From assembly GCF_018991925.1 (NCBI RefSeq), contig NW_024727688.1, positions 213,501-277,500 on the forward strand: a stretch of 64,000 bases of DNA, written 5' to 3'. The notes under the pieces are model-generated. The model was not told the origin of the DNA. It did no database searches and saw nothing but the letters and a program-made list of their open reading frames with translations. This document shows positions 33,811 through 46,545 of this stretch, in pieces; positions within the stretch are counted from its first letter, which is position 1; each line of letters opens with the position of its first letter. A program made the translations under genes and the position numbers. This stretch comes from Homarus americanus (taxonomy: Eukaryota > Arthropoda > Malacostraca > Decapoda > Nephropidae).

Positions 33811-34417
33811 GTAAACAGGCGACAGGTTCAATAAGTTCATATTTTAAGATACTCTTATATTTTTTTCAACTTACATTAATTGTACGTTAAATAAACCAAC
33901 ATCATTTAGGTCCTGATTTAAAGCTCTTATATGTTAACTGTTGCAGTGAACTACGTGTGTTGAATAAGGCTAGGTTATGGTTGGTTGTAATACCATAAGG
34001 ACACGCTAGGGTTAAAATAGAGTAATTATACACCTACATTTACCTCATATTTCTCTTACCTAAAGTAGCTATCTTCGTGTCTACTGTGTAATGACGGTAA
34101 TCGCCCAGTGACATGACAGATGCCTTCTACCTGTCTCGTTCTTATCCAATCAACGTAATCGAGACGCCATCATCGTCCAGTCATTGGTTAAAATCGGCTC
34201 AGCTGCGTGTCGGGTACTGGACGAATAGCTACTTTCTATTAGGAACGGCGCCAGAGTGAGTAGCTGTGTGTGACGCCGATTGTTAGCATTAGAGCATATG
34301 TGGCACCATTGGGGGTGACGGACAGCTGGTGTGTTCCTCGCCAGGGTAAAGGTCTGGAACACAGCCGGGAGGGGTGATGTGTTCAGATAATTGTTCCATG
34401 ACATATTACCCAGAACT
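33811..34417. other. unique stretch
   Basis: Contains one CCAATCA (34147) and otherwise nothing recognised. Confidence 0.45.
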
Positions 34418-34442
34418 GTGTGTGTGTGTGTGTGTGTGTGTT
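34418..34442. repeat. (GT)n microsatellite
   Basis: About 12 units. Confidence 0.93.
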
Positions 34443-34564
34443 CCTTATGCATTTCCACTGTATTGAAGATGAAGCTGAAATTTGGTAGGGAGGTGCGGGT
34501 GGCCTAGGAATTAGTCGAGCAGTAGCTCATGTCCTTCTATCTGGACAAAGTCAAGTGCAGGTCA

Positions 34565-34687
<123 letters not shown>

Positions 34688-35430
34688 ATCTTTGTCGAGT
34701 CAAGAAATTCCGCAAGAACTAAATCTCAGTAAAGCCGAAAATCTCGCGCAACTTGAACAGATTTTAATCAAATTCCTGGTTAGGGCGGAGATTTAATTTA
34801 GTTCAGCAGTCTGTTTCTTGCGGGGTGTGGCTGTCGCGTTGCATTGTAATTGAGGAAGTAATTATGTCTAGTCCCCCTCTACACTCGCATATATTTCCAC
34901 GTGATTCGAAATTATCCTAAAACAGTGACTAATTAAGAAGAACTGAACTTAGGATTAAAAGGAACGCGGGCATAAGTTTGGAGCAGCTGTGTTCTACGGA
35001 GGATAAAGTCAATGAGACTGTTTTATGGCCGCATATACAAGGACCGTGCATCATGGAGCGACATTTGTGAAGGTAGATTTTTATATAATTTAAATAAAAA
35101 AGGAGAAACTAAAGTTTATAAAAAACTTCATATAATTTCGAAATAAAATCTTGGGATACCAATAAAAAAAATCCATAACATATGAAGGTGAACTTTCTAA
35201 CACTAAGCATCATTGTAATGTGATTAGAATTACGTTTTAGCAATATTCAGATAACTCTAATCTTCAATAGTGCTACAAAACATTTAGGATATCTTTCAAA
35301 ATACTTAAAATAACTTTGAATCATGAAAATAATTACAGTACTAGACTTAATATTTAATGAATCTTGCCACAATACTTCTTACAGGTGTAGACTCAACATC
35401 CGCCGACCATTAATTTCACTCTTTATTCTT
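34688..35430. other. unique stretch with a regulatory-like island (34690-35060)
   Basis: The first 370 bp are compositionally balanced and contain TTTATGGCC, CATTGTAATTGAGG and CTAATTAAG. These are candidate homeodomain-type sites. The rest is AT-rich with nothing recognised. Confidence 0.3.

Positions 35431-35468
<38 letters not shown>
35431..35468. repeat. (AC)n microsatellite
   Basis: About 18 units. Confidence 0.95.
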
Positions 35469-35470
<2 letters not shown>

Positions 35471-35817
35471 TTTTAAGAGAATTAACTGGTGCTTGTGAGG
35501 TGCAGTACATGAGAAAAGTACAGTGCCGTGTACTACCCCGGGACCAAGACGTGTAGAGCGCGGCAGGTGAGTAAACACGAGCAGTGGTAGACACAAGGGC
35601 GTAGTGTCGGAGCTCCAGGTGAGCCCTCAACCATGCAATGAATAATGAAAACGAGTGTGTCTGTTTTTAAATCAATAATGATGCAGGAGGAAGCATATCG
35701 GTGAAGCAGGTGAGAGATGACTACAGGAAGGGACGTTCAAGTAAATCACCTCAACTGCTGTTTATAAGGGAACGACAGAGGTATCAAAGAAACTATGAAT
35801 ATTCGTGTATAACAGCC
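35469..35817. other. unique stretch with three CAGGTGAG sites
   Basis: CAG|GTGAG occurs with the GT at 35567, 35619 and 35710. Each fits a strong 5' splice donor and also an E-box (CAGGTG). No associated coding exon is recognised. Confidence 0.3.
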
Positions 35818-35848
<31 letters not shown>

Positions 35849-35905
35849 GTGTGTGTGTGTGTGTGCGTGTGTGTGTGTGTGCGTGCGTGTGTGTGTGTGT
35901 GTGTA
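35818..35905. repeat. (GT)n microsatellite with periodic GC interruptions
   Basis: About 88 bp of GT with four or five GCGT interruptions at intervals. Confidence 0.96.
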
Positions 35906-36655
35906 TTGATTAATATAAGCAACATAAAAACAATAAGTATGGTCATTAATGTCACTTTTGGCCTCAGAAAAGGACCCAAACCTTACATTATTAATTACTC
36001 TTGTATGGCGGCCAATAACAAAGTGTCTCTATACAAACACACATCTTAATTAGTCAGAATATAGTCGAAAAGTTGGCCATAATATGACATAATATGACTT
36101 TTAAACCCTCATAATCCTAAAAAAAAGACCAAAGTATAATATAAAAAGGGTTTCTGGCAGCTGGGACAAAGGTACGAGTCTGCCAAGTTTCAAATTAATT
36201 GGCCCAGAATTTAAGAGTGGCGATTACTTGTTAATTTTCTGCAAGAGTAAAGAAAGAAAGAAAGGAAGAAATAGAGAAGAAGATGAAACACGATAAAAAC
36301 TATAAGTGGAAGAGAATTAATCCAATATTGTATATATTTCAAGAGGACAACTGAAATAAATTGGTGGGGAGGTAACTGATAAGACGGGTAAAATACATGT
36401 TGAAATTGTTTCTCTCTGCTATATTGAACCTACCAGAGCTACAGACAGACAGACAGACAGACAGACTACTAAGTTATACAGCAAAATGTGTATCATAACA
36501 ATATTTCTACTCAAGGATGAACAGTGGCAACATTTTCTGCATGTAAAATAATTTGTAATTACGTTAATATACATTGTCAATAAAACCAAATTTTCTCTAT
36601 AAAAAGTCAAAGTTTATTTTCATTGAACATTTTTACTGACATTCATTTCACATAC

Positions 36656-36660
<5 letters not shown>
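35906..36660. other. AT-rich unique stretch with a short (CAGA)n
   Basis: (CAGA)n of about five units near 36444-36466; no gene recognised. Confidence 0.5.
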
Positions 36661-36706
<46 letters not shown>

Positions 36707-36791
36707 TGAATATGATGAACCAAAACTCAATGAATGATTAACAGTGACGTTAAAAATGTTTGTACAACGAAAATATAAAATAAAATGAAAA

Positions 36792-36836
<45 letters not shown>

Positions 36837-37053
36837 TGTTTGACAGTCACTTGGGTGTTTCCCGGTGTAGCGAGGGGCGGGTGGAGGGAAGATATCACCT
36901 GCAAATCGCTTAGAGAGTAAAGCAAATGTTGAACCGGAAAACACCCTCGAAAATACGTTGAGAAGTGAGTGAAGGAGGAGGAGGAGGAGGGGCTGAGTGC
37001 GGCAGACTGACTCTATAGTTTTTAAGATTTATTTATGGAATGAATGTAATAGT

Positions 37054-37105
<52 letters not shown>
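36661..37105. repeat. (GT)n, (AG)n and (AC)n microsatellites
   Basis: Arrays at 36661-36704, 36795-36833 and 37057-37105, with a short (GGA)n patch near 36976-36992. Confidence 0.95.
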
Positions 37106-38176
<1,071 letters not shown>

Positions 38177-38596
38177 TATGTTCATAAAAGAGCAATGAAA
38201 GGCACGCACTGCCGCTGGCGCTCGTATACGCTACCAAGATGGATATAATACTTCTTCCCTTCCTCCATAAGTAAGAACAATAACTCTAAGAAAATAACCT
38301 CTTGCTGCGGGGATAAATCAACACAAACTACCACTATTGGGTAACACAAGCACGGTCATTAACGCGGCGGAAATGCTCATCTCAAGCACTTAAGGAGGCG
38401 AATGTCTGAGGACTTTCTCATTAAGTCGAAAAAAAAAGACAGCCAGGCATCAACTCGTGGCTCCTAGTCCCAGGTGATGGCCAGGAAATGGGAGGAAGAC
38501 GGCGGGGGTGTCTGGAGGGATTACTGGAGACCTGGGAATGAGGCGCAGGAATGCACTCCTCCTCACAAGACGGGAATGAGAATGGTTGGAACGAGG

Positions 38597-38600
<4 letters not shown>

Positions 38601-38648
<48 letters not shown>
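38601..38648. repeat. (GT)n microsatellite
   Basis: About 24 units. The 38174-38600 flank is unique with no recognised gene. Confidence 0.96.
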
Positions 38649-38649
<1 letters not shown>

Positions 38650-38939
38650 ACTTCCGTTGTTGTTGTCTCTGCTGAGGATGTTCATAGCTGATTTTTTAAT
38701 ATTTTTTTGGGGGAATTATGTGTCTTCTCTGAGGTATAATGTCTGTTTTGGTATGTCATTTCATTTGTCTTCTACTGAGGTAATGTTGACCTATGTTGAC
38801 CTTGCGTTTGTTTGTTGACGTGTTGCCTCATAACCGTGTCCTCGAAATCTATTAAAATGCAGATGTAGAAATTAATATCCAAATGGCTTCCAACATCAAT
38901 GTCAAAATTATAAATCCCGAGAAGTTCCATCAGTGACTG

Positions 38940-39275
38940 ACTAAAAGCTTTCATGGTTGGAACGAAGTTTTTAAAGAGGGGATATAAGCTTGTAAAGGTA
39001 TGTTTGAAAGTTTAAGGGTAGAATTAAAGCTTTAAAGGTAGAGATGAAGCTTTAAAGGGTAATATAAAGCTTTAAGTGATAGGTAGGAAAGTTTAAAGGT
39101 ATAAATGAAGTTTTAAAGATAAGGACAAAGCTGTAAAAGGTTGTATATAAGAATAAAACTTCAAAGATGGCAATGAAGCTTTACGGGAAGGAATGAAGCT
39201 TCAAATGTGGGACTGAAGCTTTAAAATGTGGGAAAATTAAACTTTTAAAGTGGTAATTGAAGCGATTGGACCTTG
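38940..39275. repeat. degenerate AAGCTTTAAAGG array
   Basis: At least ten imperfect copies of GAAGCTTTAAAGGTA-like units (AAGCTTTAAAGG, AAGCTTTAAGTG, AAGTTTTAAAGA, AAGCTTCAAATG) recur every 20-30 bp. The core contains HindIII (AAGCTT) and TTTAAA palindromes. Confidence 0.8.
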
Positions 39276-39460
39276 AAACCTGTTTAAAATACCTCGAAAT
39301 ATCAGTCAGCAGCATTAATGTAATGAGTGGTGTTGACTGCACTAAACGTGAAACGGGCAGAGCAATTTAGGAATTCTGGATTAATACACAAATGCAGTTG
39401 TGTGGTTTAGGAAATCCGGTTGACATATTTGACTCTTCTCCCCAGAATTTACGTTATGAA

Positions 39461-39548
39461 ACCTAACCTAACCTAATCTAACCTAACCTAACCTAATTTA
39501 TCTAACTTAGTCTAATCTAGTCTAACTTAGCCAAACCTAATTAACTAA
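39461..39548. repeat. interstitial (CCTAA)n, partly degenerate
   Basis: Perfect CCTAACCTAACCTAA segments with TCTAA and CTTAG variants, in the orientation opposite to the 24.5-kb TTAGG run. Confidence 0.75.
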
Positions 39549-39549
39549 A

Positions 39550-39760
39550 CTTTGGGGATTTCACATTTAACAGACCCGCGATATGACGGACTTTGGGGAT
39601 TTCACATCTAACAGACCCTCGATATAACGGACTTTGGGGGTTTAGCATCTCACAGACCCTCGATATAGCGGACTTTGGGGATTTCACATCTAACAGACTC
39701 TCGATATAACGGACTTTGGGGGTTTAACATCTCACAGACCCTTGATATAACGGACTTTCC
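39550..39760. repeat. 41-bp minisatellite, 5 copies
   Basis: CTTTGGGGATTTCACAT starts at 39550, 39591, 39632, 39673 and 39714, with the next CTTT at 39755: an exact 41-bp period. Units carry ACAGACCCTCGATATAACGG with scattered substitutions. It directly follows the CCTAA run. Confidence 0.93.
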
Positions 39761-39839
39761 TCTCCATGTAATCCCTTAAATAGAGGTTTCATTATATCAT
39801 ATTCACATTAACAGTATTGAAAATATTGTCGGGAAAATT

Positions 39840-40098
39840 AAACACACGAGATAAAATAAAACACAAAGAAAACATACCTAAGACAAACACATGTACAGAA
39901 AAACAAAAAGGCAGACACAAACAAATACGCAAAACAAACATAATTAAACAAACAAACGCAAACAAATACAGAAAAAAACAGATGAACAAATACAAAGATA
40001 AACAAAGACAAAAACAAACACAAACAATAAAACAAACCCAAACAAATAAAACCAAACACACAAAACCAAACAGACACGCCCTTATTTACAAACCTTAA
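39840..40098. repeat. A/C-rich AAAC-type low-complexity tract
   Basis: Degenerate ACAAACAAATAC units. Lys/Thr/Gln-rich and Cys/Phe/Val-rich frames are artefacts. Confidence 0.85.
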
Positions 40099-40236
40099 TT
40101 CCTCCTACTTAACAAGAGTAATTTGGCAACACACGACGATAATTAGGGTTATATATATACATCTCCTAATTAAACTTGTCAACGAAAAAACTTCTTAAAA
40201 TTATAATAAGCCGTCAAGTTTAAGATAAGAGTGACG

Positions 40237-40282
40237 AGTGTGTGTGTGTGTGTGTGCCTCTCTCTCTCTCTCTCTCTCTCTC
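40237..40282. repeat. adjacent (GT)n and (CT)n microsatellites
   Basis: GT to about 40256, then CT to 40282. Confidence 0.95.
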
Positions 40283-40704
40283 CTTTTTGAGCAAGATCCC
40301 ACACTATTATATTTTATACACTAAAACAGCTCAAACGAGGGTAATTAACAGAAGATCAACACAATTACAAATTCAAATTGATAAGGCATGCACGTCCACC
40401 AGAACGGATTACGTGTCTGAGTCGCTCCAGCACCGGGGATATTGTCGAAGTAAACATGAATTTATGCAGCAACATGGTGGCGCATTTATCCGTGGAGAGG
40501 CGAGCAATAACAACACGCGCGGTTCAAGGGAAATACGGCCTACATAGTCTGTCCTTCCTCCTGACGGTATCAAGTCGTCCGCTCCTGTAGGTATAGAGAT
40601 CAATACCCCGGATGTGCATTCTAGTCAGGTTATAAAATCTTGACATGGGCCAACTTTACCTCTGTTCTGACATAAGGTATCCAGTACACGGTGACCCAGG
40701 TGAG
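40283..40704. other. unique stretch
   Basis: Balanced composition with a 101-codon frame (40242-40547, partly in the repeat) of no recognised family. Confidence 0.4.
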
Positions 40705-42074
40705 GGTGTTTGGTGGTGTTTGTTGTGGCGTGTGATGGTGTTTGTGTGGGTGGTGGTGTTTGTTGTGGTGTTTGTTGTGGGTGGTGTGGTTTTGTTGTGG
40801 GTGAGTGGTGGTGTTTGTTGTGGTGTTTGGTGTTTGTTGTAGTGTTTGGTGGTGTTTGTTGTGGCGTGTGATGGTGTTTGTGTGGGTGGTGGTGTTTGTT
40901 GTGGTGTTTGTTGTGGGTGGTGGTGTTTGTTATGGTGTTTGGTGGTGTTTGTTGTGGTGAGTGGTGGTGTTTGTTGTGGTGTTTGGTGGTGTTTGTTGTA
41001 GTGTTTGGTGGTGTTTGTTGTGGTGTGTGGTGGTGGTGTTTGTTGTGGTGGGTGGTGGTGTTTGTTGTGGTGGGTGGTGGTGTTTGTTGTGGTGTTTGGT
41101 GGTGTTTGTTGTGGTGTTTGGTGGTGTTTTTTGTGGTGTTTGTTGAGGTGTGTGGTGGTGTTTGCTGCGGTGGGTGTGCGGGTGGTGTTTGTTGTGGTGT
41201 GTGATGGTGTTTGTTGTGGTGGGTGTGTGCCTTTGTTGTGGTGGGTGGTAGTTTGCTGTGTGGTGGTGGTGCTGCTGCGGTGGGTGGTGGTGTTGTTGTG
41301 CGGCGTTTGTTGTGGCGTGTGGTGGTGTTTGTTGTGGGTGGTAGTGTGTTTGTTGTGTGGGGTGGTGGGTGTTAGTGGTGGGTGGGTGTTTGTTGTGGTG
41401 GGTGGTGGTGTTTGTTGTAGGTGTGTGTGCTTATTGTGGTGGGTGGTGGTGTTTGTTGTAAGGGTGGTGTTTGTTGTGGTGTGTGGTGGGGTTTGTTGTG
41501 GCGCAAGTGGGTGTTTGTTGTAGCGTGTGGTGGTGTTTGTTGTGGTGTGTGGTGGTGTTTGTTGTGGCGTGTGGTGGTGTTTGTTGTATGTGGTGGTGTT
41601 TGTTGTGGGTGGTGGTGGTGGTGTTAGTGGTGGGTGGTGGTGTTTGTTGTGGTGGGTGGTGCTTGTGGTGGGTGTGTGTTTGTTGTGGTGGGTGGTGGTG
41701 CTTTGTTGTGGTGGGTGGTGGTGTTTGTTGTGGTGTGTGGTGGGGGTTTGTTGTGGCGTGTGGTGGTGTTTGCTGTGTATATGTGTGATAAAGCTTGTTG
41801 TGGTGTGGTGGGGTTTGTTGTGGCGTGTGGTGGTGTTTGTTGTGGCGTGTGGTGTGGTGTTTGTTGTGGTGGGTGGTGGTGGTGTGCTAGTGTGTGGGTG
41901 GTGGTGTTTAGTTGTGGTGTGTGGTGGTGTTTGTTGTGGCGTGTGGTGGTGTTTGTTGTGTGGTGTGTGTGTTTGTTGTGGTGGGTGGTGGTGTTTGTTG
42001 TGCGGTGGTGGTGGTGGTGTGTGTGTGGTGGGGTTTGTTGTGGCGTGTGGTGGTGTTTGTTGTGGTGGGTGGTG
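40705..42074. repeat. 1.37-kb G/T-only minisatellite
   Basis: Almost every + strand base is G or T. Units are variations of GTGTTTGTTGTGGTGTGTGG with a modal period near 18-21 bp and higher-order combinations (TGTTGTGGTGGGTGGTGGTG, TGTTGTGGCGTGTGGTGG). Val/Gly/Cys frames on + and Thr/His/Pro frames on - are artefacts. Confidence 0.97.
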
Positions 42075-42621
<547 letters not shown>

Positions 42622-42889
42622 GTGTGTGTGATTATAAAATTATAAATTGGAGTAATCGTAAATTTTCCTAAACCTGCTTAATAGTGCACTTCTGTCACCC
42701 CAACCTTCCTCTCAGTACCTCTCCTCCACTCCACCCATCCTCCTTCACTACAACCACACCCATTTGTTCAACCCTTTCCTTCACCCTCACTCCTTTTCAA
42801 CCTCTCATTCAATCCTTCTACCACCCTCTACTTATCATATTGACCCCCTCACCCCTTCATCATCACCCCCACCCCTCAACCCTCCCCCC

Positions 42890-43035
42890 ATCATCACCAT
42901 AACCTCACCCTCCACCACTCCGTCATCACCATAACCTCACCCTCCACCACTCCGTCATCACCACCACCTCACGCTCCACCACTCCGTCATCACCACCACC
43001 TCACCCTCCACCACTCCGTCATCACCATCACCACC
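42890..43035. repeat. 32-bp minisatellite, about 4.5 copies
   Basis: CCTCCACCACTCCGTCATCA recurs at an exact 32-bp step, inside a wider C/T/A-rich region starting at 42690. Confidence 0.92.
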
Positions 43036-43356
43036 ACCACTTCACCTCTTCGTCGAGGCCGGACAGGTCGTCCCCTCAGTACGGATATGGCCAGATCTAT
43101 CAGTCTCCAGCCTCCGACGTGTCCCTATATTTCCTCAGGCCTCCCATTTCCACACTGTTTACGCCTCTTAGCGCTCCATCCATCATGGCAACACTCCCCA
43201 CTCGCCGCATTTATCCACCTCTGCTACTTCCTCACTCTGACAGCCGCCGGGAAACGCGTTTAGCCTTTAATTCACATTCTTACAAACTTCTTGAGACTTT
43301 ATAAAGATGAAGCTAAACCTCTTGATGCATGTTGTCACTTGCTTTAAGTGCTGTCG

Positions 43357-43359
<3 letters not shown>
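43036..43359. other. unique stretch
   Basis: GC-richer unique DNA with a 61-codon frame of no recognised family. Confidence 0.4.

Positions 43360-43392
<33 letters not shown>
43360..43392. repeat. (AT)n microsatellite
   Basis: About 16 units. Confidence 0.95.
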
Positions 43393-43393
<1 letters not shown>

Positions 43394-43986
43394 TGAATAT
43401 TAAACATTTTCACTCACGCATTCAGTAAGTGGCTGTAACAGGCTGCGTATTCAAAAGAGTAAACAGATTATAGAAACATTATTCAAGATGTCAAAACAAG
43501 TTTTCATCCATCAGGATTTTCAGGGATCAAATTCTTTCCTAGTTTTATTTTGAATTATTAACAACCGAACTACGGCCTTGGCCCATGAATAATTGCAAGA
43601 GAACAATGAACACGAGATACGGAGAGATAATAGTATAATTGATTCTAATCCCCATTGAGAGAGGGGGAGAAGCTGAATAGAGAGAAAGAGGGGAGGGAAA
43701 GGGGATATAATTAGCACTCCCATGAGAGGGGAGACTAATTACTACAGCCATAAGTAGGCGGAGGATTATGGCAGTGAGGACCATTGTCTTGAGTGCAGAT
43801 GAGGAGACATGGAGGTGAGCCGGTGTGTGGTGGGAGCGAAGGACTCAGGGCTGGTGATAAGGCATATTCAGGTATAGAACTACACTACAAGGAGAGAATT
43901 AGCCGTGGTACACTAACTCCTATGTGTTTACAATGGAGCAATGATGGTACCTGAATACTGACAATATTCCTCTCTCTGTTCACACT
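43393..43986. other. unique stretch with a purine-rich patch
   Basis: A/G-rich at 43655-43735; no gene recognised. Confidence 0.5.
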
Positions 43987-43997
43987 GTGTGTGTGTG

Positions 43998-44073
<76 letters not shown>

Positions 44074-44126
44074 TATATATGTGTGTGTGTGCGTGTGTGT
44101 TTGTGTGTGTGTGCGTGTGTGTGTTC
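43987..44126. repeat. compound (GT)n with CTATATAT insertions
   Basis: GT arrays interrupted twice by CTATATATATATG-type segments and later by GCGT and TTGT. Confidence 0.96.
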
Positions 44127-44969
44127 GTTTTATTGGTCTTGAAGAACAAATGGAGGAAGGTAAGATACGGCGCTCCCTAACACACTCACGGCCACAACAC
44201 AAAATAGTTTAAAAAAACTCTGGTGGCCCGCCTGAAAACGGGACAGTTCCCCCGAGCGACTCTCAGACCTGCTCTCCATCTCACCACTTACTCAGGTGAT
44301 TTTCAGGTCACCACACAAAATAATTTGGTGTTCTGCCACACAACCTTTGCCTCTCCACAATAAACTTTGTTAGTCCTCGTCTAGCAACAACGAGAAGGTA
44401 GCGCCTCATATTAATTAAGATAAGGACATATCGTTCACATTACACTATGCTAAACTTAAGAGATTATATAAATAGAATAGAGATGATAAAAAGAGGTTCA
44501 TTCATTGATCATTTTGTTGAGGCTACAAACAGAAATAAATGCATATAAAAGAGGCAAATAATCTCCCACATGGTAAACAAAACCTCCATCAGTCAGGTCA
44601 GTAGAGGCGAACGCTGGGCCGACTAAACCTACTTAACCTCGACATTTACACGTAGTAATATAATGACTGCTTCATAATCATCTCGCACACAAAGTTTATA
44701 AAAAAAAAAGTTCAATTAAAATCTCCCAAAATCTAAATTGCTAACCATATCTCTGTGACAATAATTCCCTTAATGAGATCAAATTTTCCCATTAGGTTCT
44801 CACAGCTTCCGAGGGGTATCGTCCTCTACCCGCTCAGTACAGTAAGGAAGTACACCATTTTGCCTTAAGTTATATTTCCTTAATACTATACCGGTATCTT
44901 ACACAAAGACTGGTTAACCATTACTAAGAACGTACTTGTAAACCTAGACAAACCATATCCTAACCTAAC
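44127..44969. other. unique AT-rich stretch
   Basis: No gene or element recognised. Confidence 0.5.
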
Positions 44970-45165
44970 CATTTGGAGTAGGGTCCATTAAAACTATAGC
45001 CAATTAGGAGTAGGGCCCATAAGGTCTAGAGCCAAATAAGAGTGGGACCCATAAGGTCTACGTACACATTAGAAGTGGGGTCCACTAGGGCTGGGCCATA
45101 ATCCTAATGGATAGGTTAGGTTAGGGTGAGGCTTATTGAGACTGGGGTCCATTGGGTTAGTCCCT
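44970..45165. repeat. degenerate 32-bp tandem repeat
   Basis: GAGTAGGGTCCAT, GAGTAGGGCCCAT, GAGTGGGACCCAT and GAAGTGGGGTCCACT begin at 44976, 45008, 45040 and 45072, an exact 32-bp step. A diverged copy follows near 45140. A GGTTAGGTTAGGG segment lies at 45113-45126. Confidence 0.8.
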
Positions 45166-45654
45166 TAATAAATCATACTTTCTGTTTAGCATACGTGTAG
45201 CACCCCGGGCCTCCGCGGATTACCTTTAAAAAAAATGCTAACTATACCTGGGGGTAGCAACATATGTTTAGTGCCAGATTCGTATACACCAGAAACTCAA
45301 ACTAAGTGGTTATGGGAAACATATTCCACCTTTATGTAAATTAATTTAGCTTTTCTTTTCCTTTTAGAATAAATGAACAAGAAGAATTTCTATAAGCATA
45401 ATAAGTTTTTAGAAAAATTAATATTTTAAATTGATCAAATTATTGTAAAATATATCTATATTTAACTTTATTTCTACAATGACTAAATACCTCAAATTTA
45501 ATAATATTGCTCTTCATTGAATAGATACGAATTAAAAACTGCGCTACATGAGATTACTCTTTTTCAGTACAATAAATGAATTTTTCAAACTGAACGATTA
45601 TGGAAAGAAAAATCTCCTCTTCATCTGTAATATGATAGATTCACCATTCATTTT
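45166..45654. other. AT-rich unique stretch
   Basis: Nothing recognised. Confidence 0.5.
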
Positions 45655-45870
45655 CAAGATGACCTTTTGTGTGGAGGGAGAGGGAGGGAGGGAGTGCCGG
45701 GACTGGCGGTGCAGTGGGCCGTAATGAAAGCTTGATTTGGCCTCTCGTCCCCGGCCCGGCATCCCCAATTGGACTGGGCCATTCACGGTCATAAGTCCTT
45801 TTGTCTCTAATTAACGGTCTCGAATCCTCGATGACTCCCGCCTGAATGTTAAATTGTGCTATTTGTTATA
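45655..45870. other. GC-richer island of balanced composition
   Basis: Contains CCCGGCATCCCCAATTGG and TCTCTAATTAACGG in otherwise AT-rich surroundings. There is no coding similarity; it looks like candidate conserved non-coding DNA (inference). Confidence 0.3.
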
Positions 45871-46104
45871 ACCGAACGTGACTCATTTACATTATCGATC
45901 ACATCAGCTGAACATTGTTATTATCTAACTAACAACATTATTTCTATATCCCACATAAATGTTTCGTTATACTGTTTGTCATGACTGAATTGGCCGTGAC
46001 TAAATAATATTAACTACACCATCAGTTGAACGTTGTTATAACATAAATATCAACATAATTTTCGTTACGCAGATGAATGGTGACGTGTTATTTGTTACGG
46101 GCAC

Positions 46105-46545
46105 CTGGCCAGCGTGGGTCCTGCAGCACACAGGGCACCACAAATCTACAGAGCTGACAACAAGCGCCCGGGAGGGATCACGCTGATGCCCTGGGAGGAA
46201 GGCAAACAGCTGGTGTGGGATTATACATGCGCTTCCACCCTGGCGTCTACCTCTCACTCCCACAGTAGTACAGGAGGAGGAGGAGGGCGGCAAAAGAAGG
46301 AAAGTCAGAAGGAGGCAAATTATAAGACCTTTAATCCCGATTACTATTTTGTGTCAATAGGACCAGAAACTCGGAGATACTAAGGCGCCAATGTCCTGGA
46401 ATTCCTGATTGAGTTCCAGGCTCATTGAAGCCACCGGAGACTCCAGGCCATCCAGCTAAATGTTCCAGCGCCTCAGCATAGCGATGCAGAGGGGGAATGT
46501 CTGCTGCATACTTGACGAGCGTCCCTTACACGGCAACCCCTTAAG
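46105..46545 (+). mobile_element. C-terminal fragment of a retrotransposon reverse-transcriptase protein (pseudogene)
   Basis: The + frame reads PQIYRADNKRPGGITLMPW then EEGKQLVWDYTCASTLA and DYYFVSIGPETRR before a stop. In a second frame downstream, EATGDSRPSS, a stop, and MFQRLSIAMQRGN appear. This order (RPDG-TL-PW, VWD-TC-DTLA, ETLG, EATGD, Q-RGNA) is a conserved C-terminal block found after the reverse transcriptase in many invertebrate retroelement proteins. The catalytic RT core is not present, at least one frameshift and two stops break it, and upstream sequence is unrelated. It is a dead 5'-truncated copy. Confidence 0.75.
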
